Positions 38,008 to 47,516 are shown, counted from the first letter of the stretch. The stretch is DNA of 64,000 nt from Chersky-840 sp036511675 (GCA_036511675.1 DATCBU010000083.1:1-64000); one strand, 5' to 3'. Numbers and translations: made by a program. Notes: generated by a model from the letters alone, not told the origin.

Positions 38008-38799
38008 ATGGAGGCGGCCTTCTTCGATCTCGACAAGACCATCATCGCCCGGGCGTCGATGGCCGCCTTCGGTCACCATTTCTACCGGGGCGGCTTGATC
38101 TCGCGGTCCACGGTGGTGCGCGCCCTCACCTCGCAGCTGGTGTACCTGCATCTCGGCGCCAGCGAACAGAAGCTGGCCAAGATCCGAGAGTCGGTGCTCA
38201 AGCTCACCTGCGGATGGGACCAGGGCGAGGTCAGCCGCATCGTGCGTGAGACCCTCGACGAGGTGGTCGAGCCCATCATTTACGCCGAGGCCCTCGAGCT
38301 TCTCGAGCAGCACCACGCGTCGGGCCGCAAGACCTACCTCGTCTCGGCCTCACCGGAGGAGATCGTCCAGCCCCTGGCCGAGTACCTCGGCGTCGACGGC
38401 GCCATCGCCAGTCGGGCGGTGGTGGACCTCGACGGTCGCTACACCGGGGAGATGGCCTTCTACGCCTACGGGCCCTTCAAGGCCGAGGCCATGCGTGACC
38501 TGGCCAAGTTCGAGGGCATCGACCTGGCCTCGTCGTACGCATACTCCGACTCCTACACCGACGTGCCCATGCTCGAGGCGGTGGGCCACCCCGTGGTGGT
38601 GAACGCCGATCGCGTCCTGGCCCGCCTGGCTCGCGACCGGGGCTGGGAGACCTTGCAATTCAGTCGCCCCGTGCGGTTGCGCGATCGCGTCCCGGTACCC
38701 AACCTCCCGACGGCGGCCGCGTTGACCGGTGTGGCGCTCGCCGCCACGGGTGCCGCAGTGCTCGTCAGGCGATACGGGCACAGAGCGGCCCGCGCCTAG
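38008..38799 (+). CDS. HAD-IB family phosphatase (SerB-like), membrane-anchored
   Basis: A 263-residue hydrolase. The nucleophile motif is FFDLDKT (Asp7, Asp9), motif II Ser is in TYLVSASPEE, and motif IV is SYAYSDSYTDVPML; a helical cap lies between. The C-terminus has one helix (AAALTGVALAATGAAVLV) followed by Arg/His, suggesting a membrane anchor. The family includes phosphoserine phosphatases and lysophospholipid or polyprenyl-related phosphatases, so the substrate is open. Start at ATG 38008 is set by the upstream -10. It converges on the microprotein gene with a 6-base gap. Confidence 0.9.
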   Translation: MEAAFFDLDKTIIARASMAAFGHHFYRGGLISRSTVVRALTSQLVYLHLGASEQKLAKIRESVLKLTCGWDQGEVSRIVRETLDEVVEPIIYAEALELLEQHHASGRKTYLVSASPEEIVQPLAEYLGVDGAIASRAVVDLDGRYTGEMAFYAYGPFKAEAMRDLAKFEGIDLASSYAYSDSYTDVPMLEAVGHPVVVNADRVLARLARDRGWETLQFSRPVRLRDRVPVPNLPTAAALTGVALAATGAAVLVRRYGHRAARA

Positions 38800-38805
38800 G
38801 TTTGA

Positions 38806-38880
38806 TCAGGCTTCGCGCAGCCGCTTGGCGGCGATGAGGCCCAGACCGACGAGGATGGCGAGGATCAGCAGCTTCTTCAC
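38806..38880 (-). CDS. 24-codon single-helix membrane microprotein
   Basis: A GTG-started frame whose product is a lysine pair (after the start), a hydrophobic helix (LLILAILVGLGLIAA) and a basic end (KRLREA). TAGGAT lies 7 bases upstream of the GTG, the same leaderless arrangement seen at larger genes nearby, and the frame fits exactly between the HAD gene and the sigma factor gene. Small actinobacterial membrane peptides beginning MKKLL are known, but I cannot name a family. Start, composition and promoter together support a real gene. Confidence 0.6.
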   Translation of the reverse strand: MKKLLILAILVGLGLIAAKRLREA

Positions 38881-38887
38881 GACGTGG

Positions 38888-38893
38888 ATCCTA
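38888..38893 (-). promoter_or_regulatory. -10 box of microprotein leaderless promoter
   Basis: TAGGAT on the minus strand, 7 bases before GTG 38880. The same hexamer precedes nadE and the esterase gene. Confidence 0.5.
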
Positions 38894-38972
38894 CCCACGC
38901 GGCTGGGCTCCATGTCCTGGGCCCCTGACCAGGACCGGCGCCCGCTAGGACCGCCCGGCAGGGGCCCGACGC

Positions 38973-39911
38973 TCAGACGGTCAGCAGGTCGCGTGCGCCG
39001 GTGTCCGAGGACGGGTGACGCAGCTTCGACATGGCGCGCGCTTCGATCTGGCGTATCCGCTCACGCGTCAGGTTGAAGTGCTCCCCCACCTCTTCCAGGG
39101 TCCGGGGCTCCCCGCGGTCGAGGCCGAAGCGCAGCCGCAGGATCTCGCGCTCGCGCTCGTCGAGCGGTGACAGGAGTCGGTTGATCTCCTCGGGCAGCAA
39201 CGACGTCGCCGCCACCTCGAACGGCGACTCGGCCCCGCGGTCCTCGACGACGTCGCCCAACTCGGCGTCGCCGTCCTCGCGCAGGGGCTCGGAGAGCGAC
39301 AGCGGCTCGGCCCGGAACCGCAGGGCCTCGATGAGCTTGTCCTCGGGCAACTCGACCTCGGCCCCGAGCTCGGCCAGGGTGGCGGGACGGCCGAACTTGA
39401 GCTCGAGCCGGGCCTGCGCCTTCTGGACGCGCGCCAGGGTGTCGCCCGCATGCACGGGGAGCCGGATCGTCCGGCCCGTATTGGCGATGCCCCGGGTGAT
39501 GGCCTGGCGGATCCACCACGTGGCATAGGTGGAGAACTTGAAGCCCTTGCGCCAGTCGAACTTCTCGACGGCGTGCATCAGGCCCAGATTTCCCTCCTGG
39601 ACGAGGTCGAGGAGCGGGAGCCCCGACGCCTGGTACTTCTTGGCGATCGACACCACCAGGCGGAGGTTGGACTGGACGAAGGTCTGCTGCGCCTGTTCAC
39701 CGGTCTGGATCTTGCGGCGCAGCTCTCGACGCTTGGCCGGCGTGAGGTCCTTCACCGTCGTCGCCAGGTCCAGCTCGGCGGTGCGCCCACCCTCGATGGT
39801 CTGCGCCAGCCGTACCTCGTCGTCCTTGGTCAGCAACGGGTATTGCCCGATATCGGTCAGGTACAGCCGGACCAGATCTTCCTCGTCGCGCTCGACGCGC
39901 TCCTTTGCCAA
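38973..39911 (-). CDS. Sigma-70 family RNA polymerase sigma factor (RpoD/SigB group)
   Basis: A 312-residue sigma factor with regions 1.2-4 but no long 1.1 domain. Region 1.2 is DLVRLYLTDIGQYPLLTKDDE; region 2 has LRLVVSIAKKYQASGLPLLDLVQEGNLGLM (in parts) and GFKFSTYATWWIRQAI; region 4 has LDEREREILRLRFGL and FNLTRERIRQIEARAMSKLR. Promoter specificity should resemble the primary sigma, so it could be the housekeeping factor or a close paralogue. The start is TTG 39911 with GAAGGG eight bases upstream. A TTGACG -35-like element lies at 40012-40017. Confidence 0.93.
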   Translation of the reverse strand: MAKERVERDEEDLVRLYLTDIGQYPLLTKDDEVRLAQTIEGGRTAELDLATTVKDLTPAKRRELRRKIQTGEQAQQTFVQSNLRLVVSIAKKYQASGLPLLDLVQEGNLGLMHAVEKFDWRKGFKFSTYATWWIRQAITRGIANTGRTIRLPVHAGDTLARVQKAQARLELKFGRPATLAELGAEVELPEDKLIEALRFRAEPLSLSEPLREDGDAELGDVVEDRGAESPFEVAATSLLPEEINRLLSPLDEREREILRLRFGLDRGEPRTLEEVGEHFNLTRERIRQIEARAMSKLRHPSSDTGARDLLTV

Positions 39912-40118
39912 CGTCTCAACCCTTCGCCGGAACCCTCCGGCGATCCCTGCCGGTGGTCGAACCCCTGGGGCAACGCATGCAATGCACTTGTGGATATCAG
40001 CTTACTTACAGCGTCAAGACTTGCGCCCCTGCGATGGCTCGGGCACCGACACCGAGCACCCGGTCCGACGCGAACCGACCTGGTCGGCCCGGGCGGCGGC
40101 TCGGCGCGTGCAGCCGCA

Positions 40119-40859
40119 TCACGCCGGTGCGGGCTCCGTCGCCCCGGGAGCATCGGGCCCGTCGGGCCACGGCACGAGACCTGCACCGGACCCGGCGATG
40201 ATCTCCTCGAGCCGCTGTTGGTGTCCGGTGACAACGGCGACGTCATGCGGGCGCCGGAGCAGCGCTTGGGTGAGGGCCTCGAGGGCCTGCCACTGCTCGG
40301 TCTCGTCGCGCAGGACCAGTCGCAGGCAACGGGTCATGGGCGCGTCGGCGACGGGCGAGACCCGTCGGAGGTGCAGGGTGTAGCCAGTGACCAGACGGGG
40401 CAGCACCACCCTGCCGATGCCGACCAGACGGGGCAGCGTCCCCCCCGCCGGCCCGGCGGTCCCACCGCCTCTCGCCATCAAGCTCCCGTCGGCGATCGAC
40501 CGCGCCTCGTCGGGCACCACCCCGGCCAACACCCCCAGCATGCGGTCCACCTCGGCGCTCGGTGCCTGCACCAGGGCGTCGGGGTCGACCGAGTCGAGTG
40601 CGGGCAGCCTCTGGGCGAACAACTCGGCGTGCCAGGCGTGTTGTTGGGAGTACACGTCGAACACCATCTGGGCCTCGGGTACGCGCTCGGACGCCACCCA
40701 CGAACCGAGCACCTCGAACAGTCGACGCTCGATCCATTGATACGACCCCACCAGGCGGGCCTGGGCATGGAGCGACAACGCCGACCCCCCCGACCCCGCG
40801 GCGCCATCGAGCGCCCCTCCGCCCATGGCCAGCCCGGCGGCGTCGAAGCGGTCAGGCAT
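40119..40859 (-). CDS. Ferritin-like-fold protein of unknown function
   Basis: A 246-residue, largely helical protein. SLHAQARLVGSYQWIERRLF, VPEAQMVFDVYSQQHAWHAEL and RVSPVADAPMTRCLRLVLRDET (in parts) carry repeated Glu/His positions (E...EQH.WHAEL) reminiscent of ferritin-like bundles, though the iron site is not complete by eye. The C-terminus is Pro/Gly-rich. ATG 40859 overlaps the nadE stop by eight bases, so the gene is translated behind nadE. Function unknown. Confidence 0.6.
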   Translation of the reverse strand: MPDRFDAAGLAMGGGALDGAAGSGGSALSLHAQARLVGSYQWIERRLFEVLGSWVASERVPEAQMVFDVYSQQHAWHAELFAQRLPALDSVDPDALVQAPSAEVDRMLGVLAGVVPDEARSIADGSLMARGGGTAGPAGGTLPRLVGIGRVVLPRLVTGYTLHLRRVSPVADAPMTRCLRLVLRDETEQWQALEALTQALLRRPHDVAVVTGHQQRLEEIIAGSGAGLVPWPDGPDAPGATEPAPA

Positions 40860-42687
40860 GCGGGTCCGACTCGTCGTGACGGCCCCCGTCGCCGGCGGCC
40901 GACGTCGGCACCGTCTCGGGCGCAGGGTCGCGGTAGCGGTTCGTGATGGGCATGCGGCGATCCTTGCCGAAAGCCTTGGCCGTGATACGGACACCGGGCG
41001 GCGACTGGCGGCGCTTGTACTCGGCGCCGTCCACCAGAGACGCCACCCGGACCACGACATCGGGCGGATAGCCACTACTCACTACGTCGGCGATGGACCG
41101 GTCATGGAGCACGAGAGCCTCGAGGAGAGGGTCGAGGACCTCATACGGCGGCAGGCTCTGGTCGTCGCGCTGGTCGGGACGCAGCTCGGCCGACGGGGCC
41201 TTGGTCAGCACCGACTCGGGGATGAGCTCTCTCTGCTCTCGGGCGTTGCGGAAGCGGCACAACCGGTACACGAGGGTCTTGGGCACGTCCTTGATCACGG
41301 CGAAGCCTCCCGCCGAATCGCCGTAGAGCGTCGAGTACCCGGTGGCCAGTTCGCTCTTGTTCCCTGTGGTCAGGACGATCCATCCCCGGGCATTGGACAT
41401 CGCCATGAGCACGACCCCGCGGATGCGGGATTGAAGGTTCTCGTCGGTGAGCCCCGAGGGGGCTTCACCCAGGGCGCCGGCCAGCACCGAAGTCAGCGCG
41501 CTGTGGGCGGTTTCGATGGGGACGCTCGAGACATCGATCCCGAGTCGCTGCGCCAACGCTTGCGCATCGGTGACCGAACCGCGACTGGAATAACGCGAAG
41601 GCATCGACAGCCCGTGCACGTGACCGGCGCCCAACGCGTCCACGGCGATGGCGGCGACGAGGGACGAGTCGACACCTCCCGACAGGCCGATCACGGCGTC
41701 GGTGAAGCCATTCTTCTTCAGATAGTCGCGCGTGCCCAACACCAGGGCTTCGTAGACCTCGGCCTCCTCCTCGAGCGGGGCCGGCACCACCGGCGACGGC
41801 CGATGGGCCACGTCGCGCGGGCCCCCGCTCACCGTGATGACCGGGAGGGTGGGCTCGGTGCTCATCGGGGGGACGGGGATGTCGACCAGGAGCGACGTCT
41901 CGACGAATCTCGGTGCCGCCGCCAGGAGATCGCCAGCCGCGTCCATGACGAAGGAACCACCATCGAAGACGAGCTCGTCCTGGCCGCCGACCTGGTTGAC
42001 GTAGGCGATCGCACACCCCGCCTCCGTCACGCGCCGACGGGCGACCGCCAGCCGGTCGGCCTCGCGTCCGATCGAATACGGCGACGCGTTGATGTTCACC
42101 ACGAGTCCGGCGCCTCCCGCGCCTTGCTCGGGGATGGGTCCTTGCGCGAACCACAGGTCCTCGCAGATCGACACGCCGATGGCCATGCCCGCCACCCGAT
42201 AGAGCTCGAGGGGTGTGGACCCGGGCGCGAACCAGCGCTCCTCGTCGAAGACTCCGTAGTTGGGAAGCCGGCGCTTGTGGTACACGCCCAGGATCCGCCC
42301 ACCCCCACACACGGCCACGGCGTTACGAAGCCGGCGCGGCGCCCCTCGGATGGCTGCCTCTCGAGCGACGGCACCGGCTCCGGCCGCGTGCGCCACGGCC
42401 TCGTCGAGGTCCTCGTCCCCGACGACGTCCACGAACCCCACCAGGGCCACGCACGCCGCCGTCGCCGATGCAACCTTGTCGAGGGCGGCCAGGTTGTGCG
42501 CCACGAACGCCGGCTTGAGCAGCAGATCTTCGGGGGGATAGCCGGTGATGGCGAGCTCGGGGAACGCGGCCACGTCTGCACCCTCCCCCTCGGCACGCGC
42601 CAAGCAGTCGATGATGCGCTCGGCATTGCCCTCCACCTCACCCACGACGGTGTCGAGCTGGCACAACGCCAAACGCAGGTGGGCCAC
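40852..42687 (-). CDS. nadE: Glutamine-dependent NAD+ synthetase
   Basis: Last step of NAD synthesis, 611 residues. The N-terminal nitrilase-type glutaminase has Glu in AAFPELAITGYPPEDLL, Lys in VYHKRRLPNYGVFDE and nucleophile Cys in GVSICEDLWF. The C-terminal synthetase has the PP-loop GLSGGVDSSLVAAI, then MPSRYSSRGSVTDA and TTGNKSELATGYSTLYGD. GTG 42687 has TAGGAT six bases upstream. It is divergent from glnE across a 51-base gap. Confidence 0.95.
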   Translation of the reverse strand: MAHLRLALCQLDTVVGEVEGNAERIIDCLARAEGEGADVAAFPELAITGYPPEDLLLKPAFVAHNLAALDKVASATAACVALVGFVDVVGDEDLDEAVAHAAGAGAVAREAAIRGAPRRLRNAVAVCGGGRILGVYHKRRLPNYGVFDEERWFAPGSTPLELYRVAGMAIGVSICEDLWFAQGPIPEQGAGGAGLVVNINASPYSIGREADRLAVARRRVTEAGCAIAYVNQVGGQDELVFDGGSFVMDAAGDLLAAAPRFVETSLLVDIPVPPMSTEPTLPVITVSGGPRDVAHRPSPVVPAPLEEEAEVYEALVLGTRDYLKKNGFTDAVIGLSGGVDSSLVAAIAVDALGAGHVHGLSMPSRYSSRGSVTDAQALAQRLGIDVSSVPIETAHSALTSVLAGALGEAPSGLTDENLQSRIRGVVLMAMSNARGWIVLTTGNKSELATGYSTLYGDSAGGFAVIKDVPKTLVYRLCRFRNAREQRELIPESVLTKAPSAELRPDQRDDQSLPPYEVLDPLLEALVLHDRSIADVVSSGYPPDVVVRVASLVDGAEYKRRQSPPGVRITAKAFGKDRRMPITNRYRDPAPETVPTSAAGDGGRHDESDPHA

Positions 42688-42693
42688 GACGAA

Positions 42694-42699
42694 ATCCTA
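42694..42699 (-). promoter_or_regulatory. -10 box of nadE leaderless promoter
   Basis: TAGGAT on the minus strand, 6 bases before GTG 42687. Confidence 0.5.
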
Positions 42700-42726
42700 C
42701 CGGCGCCGTTCGCGGGCCCCGCCTGG

Positions 42727-42732
42727 CATGCT
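42727..42732 (+). promoter_or_regulatory. -10-like box of glnE
   Basis: CATGCT, a weaker TANNNT variant, 6 bases before ATG 42739. It supports this ATG over the GTG at 42736. Confidence 0.35.
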
Positions 42733-42738
42733 GCGGTG

Positions 42739-45534
42739 ATGGCCACCTCGACGCCCCGAGCCCAGCGGGGCGGCGGCCGTTCGACGCGACCGGGCAGGGT
42801 CCCAGAGGCGCTCGACAACCTCATCGAGCGCTCCGCCTCGCCCGACGGCGTGTCGGCCACCTTGCACAGGGTCGTCGACGAACACCCCGAGGTCGTCGAC
42901 CGGCTGGTGCGGGGGTTCGAGCCCACCACCTTGGCCTCGGTCCTGGTGACCGTGAGCTCGGCCAGCAATTCGCTCGGTCGGCTCTGCGTCGTCGACCCCG
43001 CCGCCCTGGACGTCCTCGACGCTCTGGATCGTCGGGTCCCGGTGGACGGTTCTGACCCCGACGCCCTGGCACGATCGAAGCACCTCGAGCTGCTGCGCAT
43101 CGCGGCACGCGACCTGCTCGGCCTCGACGAGTTCGAGACGGTCGGGACCGCACTGGCGGACCTCGCCCAGCAGGTGCTGCACGGCGCCGTCTCGCTGGCG
43201 GACGTCGGGCAGTCCCTCGCCGTCGTGGGCATGGGGAAGCTAGGGGGACGCGAGCTCAATTACGCCAGTGACGTCGACATCCTCTTCGTCGCCGCAGCCG
43301 GACCCGAGGAAGAGGCGGCACGTCGCATCCTGCACATCGCCCAACGGTGCTTCCGTGTCGATGTCGAGCTCCGGCCCGAGGGTCGGGCCGGGCCCCTCAC
43401 CCGGTCGCTCCCCAGCTACAACGCCTATTGGGCGCGATGGGCCGCGACCTGGGAGTTCCAGGCCCTATTGAAGGCGCGCTCGGTGGCGGGGAACGCCGAG
43501 CTCGGTCGGCAATTCGAGGTGGCCGCCATCGAGCGGGTGTGGGGGAAGAACTACAGCGCCGATGAGTTGGCCACGGTGCGGTCCATGAAATCCAGGACCG
43601 AAGGCCTGGTCGTGGGCCGGGGGCTCGTCGGGCGCGAGATCAAACGCGGTCCGGGTGGCATCCGCGACATCGAATTCGCCGTGCAGCTCCTCCAACTCGT
43701 GCACGGCCGCCACGACTCGGGGATCAGGGACCGCTCGACACTGGGCGCCCTGGCCGACATGGCTTCGGCGGGATATGTGGCCACCGAGGACGCCGCGGTA
43801 TTGGCCGACTCGTACCGGTTCCTTCGGACCGTGGAGCACCGCTTGCAACTGGTCGAGGAGGACCAGACCCACTCGGTGCCGGCCGACCCGGTGGCCCGGC
43901 GTCGCCTGGCCCTGGTGATGGGATACCGAGACGATGCCTCGGAGCCGGCCACGGCCCGGTTCGATGACGCCCTGCGACGTTGTCAACGCGACGTGCGCGC
44001 CATCCATGAGCGGCTCTTCTTCCGTCCCCTGTTAGAGGCGTTCGCCACCGTCGACGCACCCGCCCCGGCCCCGTCGGAGGGCCTGGGCGCCGGCCCGGCA
44101 CCCATGATGTCGGCCGAGGCCGTGGCGCGCCGCCTGGCGGCGTTCGGCTTCTCGGATGCCACACGCACGCGCGCCGCGGTCGAGGACCTCGCCGGAGGGC
44201 TGACGCGGAGCTCCCGGCTCATGGCCCAGCTGCTGCCCCTCTTGCTGGACTGGCTTTCACTCTCGCCCGATCCTGACCTCGGACTGGTCGGGCTGCGCAA
44301 CCTCGTGGTGCACGCCCACCAACGCTCGCTCCTGGTCTCCACCTTCCGCGAATCTCCCGAAGCGGCCCGGCGCCTGTGCCTGTTGCTGGGGACGAGCCGG
44401 ACCTTGGTCGAGGCCATCGAGCGCAATCCTGAGTTGATCTCCGCCGTGGGCGACGACGAAGCGCTCACTCCCACGCCCCGTGACGTCTTGGTGGCCGAAG
44501 CCGGCGAGCGACTGCACCGAAACGACGACGAGTCGTGGCGTCGGGCCCAGCTGGTGCGACTGCGCCAGGACCAGCACGTGCGCATCGCGGCGCGCGACAT
44601 CCTCGACGTCGACGACGTGGTGGCCACCGGTCGGGCGCTGAGCGGCATGCACGAGGCACTCCTGGAGTCCGCCCTGGAGGTGGTGCATCCCCCCATGCCG
44701 TTCTCGATCGTGGGGATGGGCCGGCTCGGCGGGGCCGAGATGTCATACGCCAGCGACCTCGACCTGCTCCTCGTCTACGACGGAGCCACCGACGTCGAGG
44801 GCGAGACCGTCGGCGAATCACTGCTCCACCTGATGCACGGGCCGAGCCCGGCGCAGCGCGTGGCCACCATCGACCTCGGTCTCCGTCCCGAAGGCGGTCA
44901 AGGCCGCCTGGCCCGCGACCTGCACGGGTACGCGGCGTACTTCGAGCGCTGGGCCGAGACCTGGGAACGCCAAGCGCTCGCCCGGGCCCGCATCGTCGCC
45001 GGCGACCGCGACCTGGGGGTGCGGTTCACGGCGCTGCTGGACGAATTCGTGTGGGGTCGACCCGTCACCGACGACGATGTGGCGGACATCCGGAGGATGA
45101 AGGCACGCATCGAGCGCGAACGGATCCCGGCGCGCGAGGACCCCCAATTCCATCTGAAGCTGGGACGGGGCTCGCTCTCGGACATCGAATGGACCGTGCA
45201 GCTCCTCCAGCTCCGCAACCACATCCCCGGCGCCAGTACCCACAGCGCGTTGGAGGAACTGGGCGATCGAGGCGTGCTGGCACAGGCCGACCTGGTGGCG
45301 CTGCGAGACGCCTACCGCTTGTGCGACCGGGCCCGCAATCGTTGGCACCTCGTGGGTGCGCTGGCCGGAGGCGGGTCCCCCGGGGACGCGCTCCCCACCC
45401 AGGCCGACCAGCTCTCGCACCTGGCGAGGAGCCTGGGGACCACGCCGGCAACGCTCCGAGACGACTATCGCCGGGTGACCCGCCGGGCCCGCCGGGTGGT
45501 CGAACGTGTCTTCTACGGGATCGACGGCGCCTGA
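42739..45534 (+). CDS. glnE: Glutamine synthetase adenylyltransferase/deadenylase
   Basis: Controls glutamine synthetase by adding and removing AMP. The 931-residue protein has two nucleotidyltransferase halves: VVGMGKLGGRELNYASDVD (deadenylating, N-terminal) and VGMGRLGGAEMSYASDLDLL (adenylating, C-terminal), each followed by RPEGR or RPEGGQG and a helical domain (GPGGIRDIEFAVQLLQLVHG; GRGSLSDIEWTVQLLQLR). Length is typical for actinobacteria. The frame is open far upstream as a shadow of nadE; ATG 42739 is chosen by homology and the -10. Confidence 0.95.
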   Translation: MATSTPRAQRGGGRSTRPGRVPEALDNLIERSASPDGVSATLHRVVDEHPEVVDRLVRGFEPTTLASVLVTVSSASNSLGRLCVVDPAALDVLDALDRRVPVDGSDPDALARSKHLELLRIAARDLLGLDEFETVGTALADLAQQVLHGAVSLADVGQSLAVVGMGKLGGRELNYASDVDILFVAAAGPEEEAARRILHIAQRCFRVDVELRPEGRAGPLTRSLPSYNAYWARWAATWEFQALLKARSVAGNAELGRQFEVAAIERVWGKNYSADELATVRSMKSRTEGLVVGRGLVGREIKRGPGGIRDIEFAVQLLQLVHGRHDSGIRDRSTLGALADMASAGYVATEDAAVLADSYRFLRTVEHRLQLVEEDQTHSVPADPVARRRLALVMGYRDDASEPATARFDDALRRCQRDVRAIHERLFFRPLLEAFATVDAPAPAPSEGLGAGPAPMMSAEAVARRLAAFGFSDATRTRAAVEDLAGGLTRSSRLMAQLLPLLLDWLSLSPDPDLGLVGLRNLVVHAHQRSLLVSTFRESPEAARRLCLLLGTSRTLVEAIERNPELISAVGDDEALTPTPRDVLVAEAGERLHRNDDESWRRAQLVRLRQDQHVRIAARDILDVDDVVATGRALSGMHEALLESALEVVHPPMPFSIVGMGRLGGAEMSYASDLDLLLVYDGATDVEGETVGESLLHLMHGPSPAQRVATIDLGLRPEGGQGRLARDLHGYAAYFERWAETWERQALARARIVAGDRDLGVRFTALLDEFVWGRPVTDDDVADIRRMKARIERERIPAREDPQFHLKLGRGSLSDIEWTVQLLQLRNHIPGASTHSALEELGDRGVLAQADLVALRDAYRLCDRARNRWHLVGALAGGGSPGDALPTQADQLSHLARSLGTTPATLRDDYRRVTRRARRVVERVFYGIDGA

Positions 45535-45542
45535 GCCGCCAT

Positions 45543-45548
45543 TAGCAT
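45543..45548 (+). promoter_or_regulatory. -10 box upstream of the PAS/GAF kinase
   Basis: TAGCAT, followed seven bases on by a GTG that opens an eight-codon peptide frame ending TGA at 45577-45579. The kinase start codons (45573 GTG or 45585 ATG) lie further down with AGGAA between, so this mRNA probably has a short leader, possibly with a tiny upstream frame. Confidence 0.35.
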
Positions 45549-45572
45549 TCGACCGGTGCGATCACAGGAACG

Positions 45573-47516
45573 GTGCTGATCGACATGTCGACCCACCACG
45601 GCGTGGCGGCACACGACCACACCGACCCGGGCTCGGCCCAACTGATCGACGCCGTCCTGCGCCTCATGCCCGATGCGGCCATCGTGGCCGACGCCAGCGG
45701 CCAGATCGTGGCGGCCAACCCCGGGGCCGAGTCGATGTTCGGCTACCCCGCCGGCGCGCTCACCGGTGTGGCTGTCGAGGTCCTCGTGCCGGACCGGCTC
45801 CGCCAGGAACACGCCCGACAGCGCGCCGCCTACGTTGCACATCCCACCCAGCGGCCCATGGGCACGGGGCCCGAGTTGAGGGCCCGGCGACTCGACGGCG
45901 CCGAATTCCCCGCCGACATCAGCCTGGCCCCGCTGGGGGTGCCCGAGCGACCCCTGACCCTGGCTGTGGTGCGCGACCTCACGGGGCGCCGGGCGGAATG
46001 GGAGGCCGGCGCCTGGCTGGCCGCCATCGTGTCGTCGTCGGAGGATGCCATCGTGTCGATGGACCCGGCCGGCACGCTCACCACCTGGAACCCCGGTGCC
46101 GAACGGCTCCTCGGGTACAGCGCGGAGGAGATCTGCGGCACACCCGTCTCCCGCCTCGTTCCCGACGGCCTACGCGTGGACATCGAAGAGCAGATGGCAC
46201 GGGTGCGGGGCGGGATGCACATCCCCTCGCGCGACACCGTGCGCATCCACAAGAACGGGCACGAGATCGAAGTGGCCGAGGCGCTGTCGCTCATTCGAGA
46301 GCCCACCGGCGCCGCCACGGGGATCTCGGCGGTGCTGCGAGACATCACGGCACGCAAGCGAGCCGAACGCGAGCTGCGGCGCCTTCTGGTCGACGGACAG
46401 CGCCGCGAACGCTGGCTGGGATCGATCTCCGAAGTCCGGCTGGCCATGCTCGGCGGGGGGGGGATCGAGCAATGGCTGGCCCTCATCGCCCGGCGGGCGT
46501 CGGAACTCTCCGATGCCGATGGCGTCACGGTCAGCGCGGTGACTGACCACGACGACGCCCATCTGGAGGTGATCGCCACCCACGGCGCCATCGTGGCACC
46601 GTGGCTCGGCCAGCGCTTCCCCGTCCAGGGCTCGACGGCAGGCCGGGTCTTCACCTCGGGCCGCTCGACGGTGACCACCGATCCCCCGTCGGTGCTGGAT
46701 GTCGACCAGCCCGACGCACTGCCGGCCGGGTTGGGCCCGGTGCTCCTCGTCCCCATCACCACGTCCCACGGAAACGACGGGGTGCTCGGCGTCGTGCGGT
46801 TGGTCGGTCGGGCCGGCTTCAGTGCCGAGGAGATCCGGGTGGTCGAGAGCTTCGGACAACAAGCCGGGCTCGCCATCGAGCTCGACCGCGCCCAGAACGA
46901 CCGCGCCGAACTCGCCGTCATGGGGGATCGCGAGCGCATCGCCAGGGACCTGCACGACCACGTGGTCCAACGCCTCTTCGCCGTGGGCATGGCGTTGCAG
47001 GCCGCGTCGCACTCCATCGAGGACCCGCCGGCCCTCGAGCGCATCGGGGAATCCATCGAGGAACTCGACGCCACCATCCGAGACGTCCGGTCGACCATCT
47101 TCTCCTTGGCCCTGCGGACCAGCGACAAGGTGGGCACCAGCACCCGGGCGCGCCTTCTCGACGTCACCTCGATGGCCACCCAGGGCCTCGGGTTCCGACC
47201 GCGCCTGCAATTCGACGGCCCGGTGGACACCAAGATTCCCGAGGAGCTCGTCCCCGACGTCCTGGCCGTGGTGCGCGAGGGCCTCTCCAACGCCACCCGG
47301 CACGCCAAGGCGTCGCGCGTCGAGGTGCGCGTCGATGTCCACAACGACCTCACCATCACCGTGACCGACAACGGTGTGGGCATGAGCGACAGCACCCGTT
47401 CCAGCGGTCTGGCCAACCTCCGTGCCCGGGCCGAGGCCCGGGGCGGGTCGATGACGGTGGGCACGGTCGACAAGCGGGGCACCCGCCTGCATTGGCAGGT
47501 CCCTCTCCCGCGCTGA
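45573..47516 (+). CDS. PAS-PAS-GAF sensor histidine kinase, DevS/NarX type
   Basis: A 647-residue soluble kinase. PAS domains lie at about 22-140 (DAVLRLMPDAAIVADASGQI) and 147-265 (AIVSSSEDAIVSMDPAGTL), a GAF domain at 295-440, and a HisKA_3 domain with the phosphorylated His461 in RIARDLHDHVVQRLFAVG, as in mycobacterial DevS. The HATPase has EGLSNATRHAKAS and VTDNGVGM. No membrane helix is present. No response regulator gene adjoins, so it is an orphan. GTG 45573 is used; ATG 45585 is equally possible because AGGAA ends at 45570. Confidence 0.88.
   Translation: MLIDMSTHHGVAAHDHTDPGSAQLIDAVLRLMPDAAIVADASGQIVAANPGAESMFGYPAGALTGVAVEVLVPDRLRQEHARQRAAYVAHPTQRPMGTGPELRARRLDGAEFPADISLAPLGVPERPLTLAVVRDLTGRRAEWEAGAWLAAIVSSSEDAIVSMDPAGTLTTWNPGAERLLGYSAEEICGTPVSRLVPDGLRVDIEEQMARVRGGMHIPSRDTVRIHKNGHEIEVAEALSLIREPTGAATGISAVLRDITARKRAERELRRLLVDGQRRERWLGSISEVRLAMLGGGGIEQWLALIARRASELSDADGVTVSAVTDHDDAHLEVIATHGAIVAPWLGQRFPVQGSTAGRVFTSGRSTVTTDPPSVLDVDQPDALPAGLGPVLLVPITTSHGNDGVLGVVRLVGRAGFSAEEIRVVESFGQQAGLAIELDRAQNDRAELAVMGDRERIARDLHDHVVQRLFAVGMALQAASHSIEDPPALERIGESIEELDATIRDVRSTIFSLALRTSDKVGTSTRARLLDVTSMATQGLGFRPRLQFDGPVDTKIPEELVPDVLAVVREGLSNATRHAKASRVEVRVDVHNDLTITVTDNGVGMSDSTRSSGLANLRARAEARGGSMTVGTVDKRGTRLHWQVPLPR

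Noticed and set aside
39965..39985. GCAACGCATGCAATGC-like near-palindrome upstream of the sigma factor gene.
   Set aside because: Only 12 of 16 positions are symmetric and it contains common GCATGC; not distinguishable from chance.
40825..42735. A long plus-strand extension upstream of glnE.
   Set aside because: It is antisense to nadE, which is secure. GlnE homology starts at 42739.
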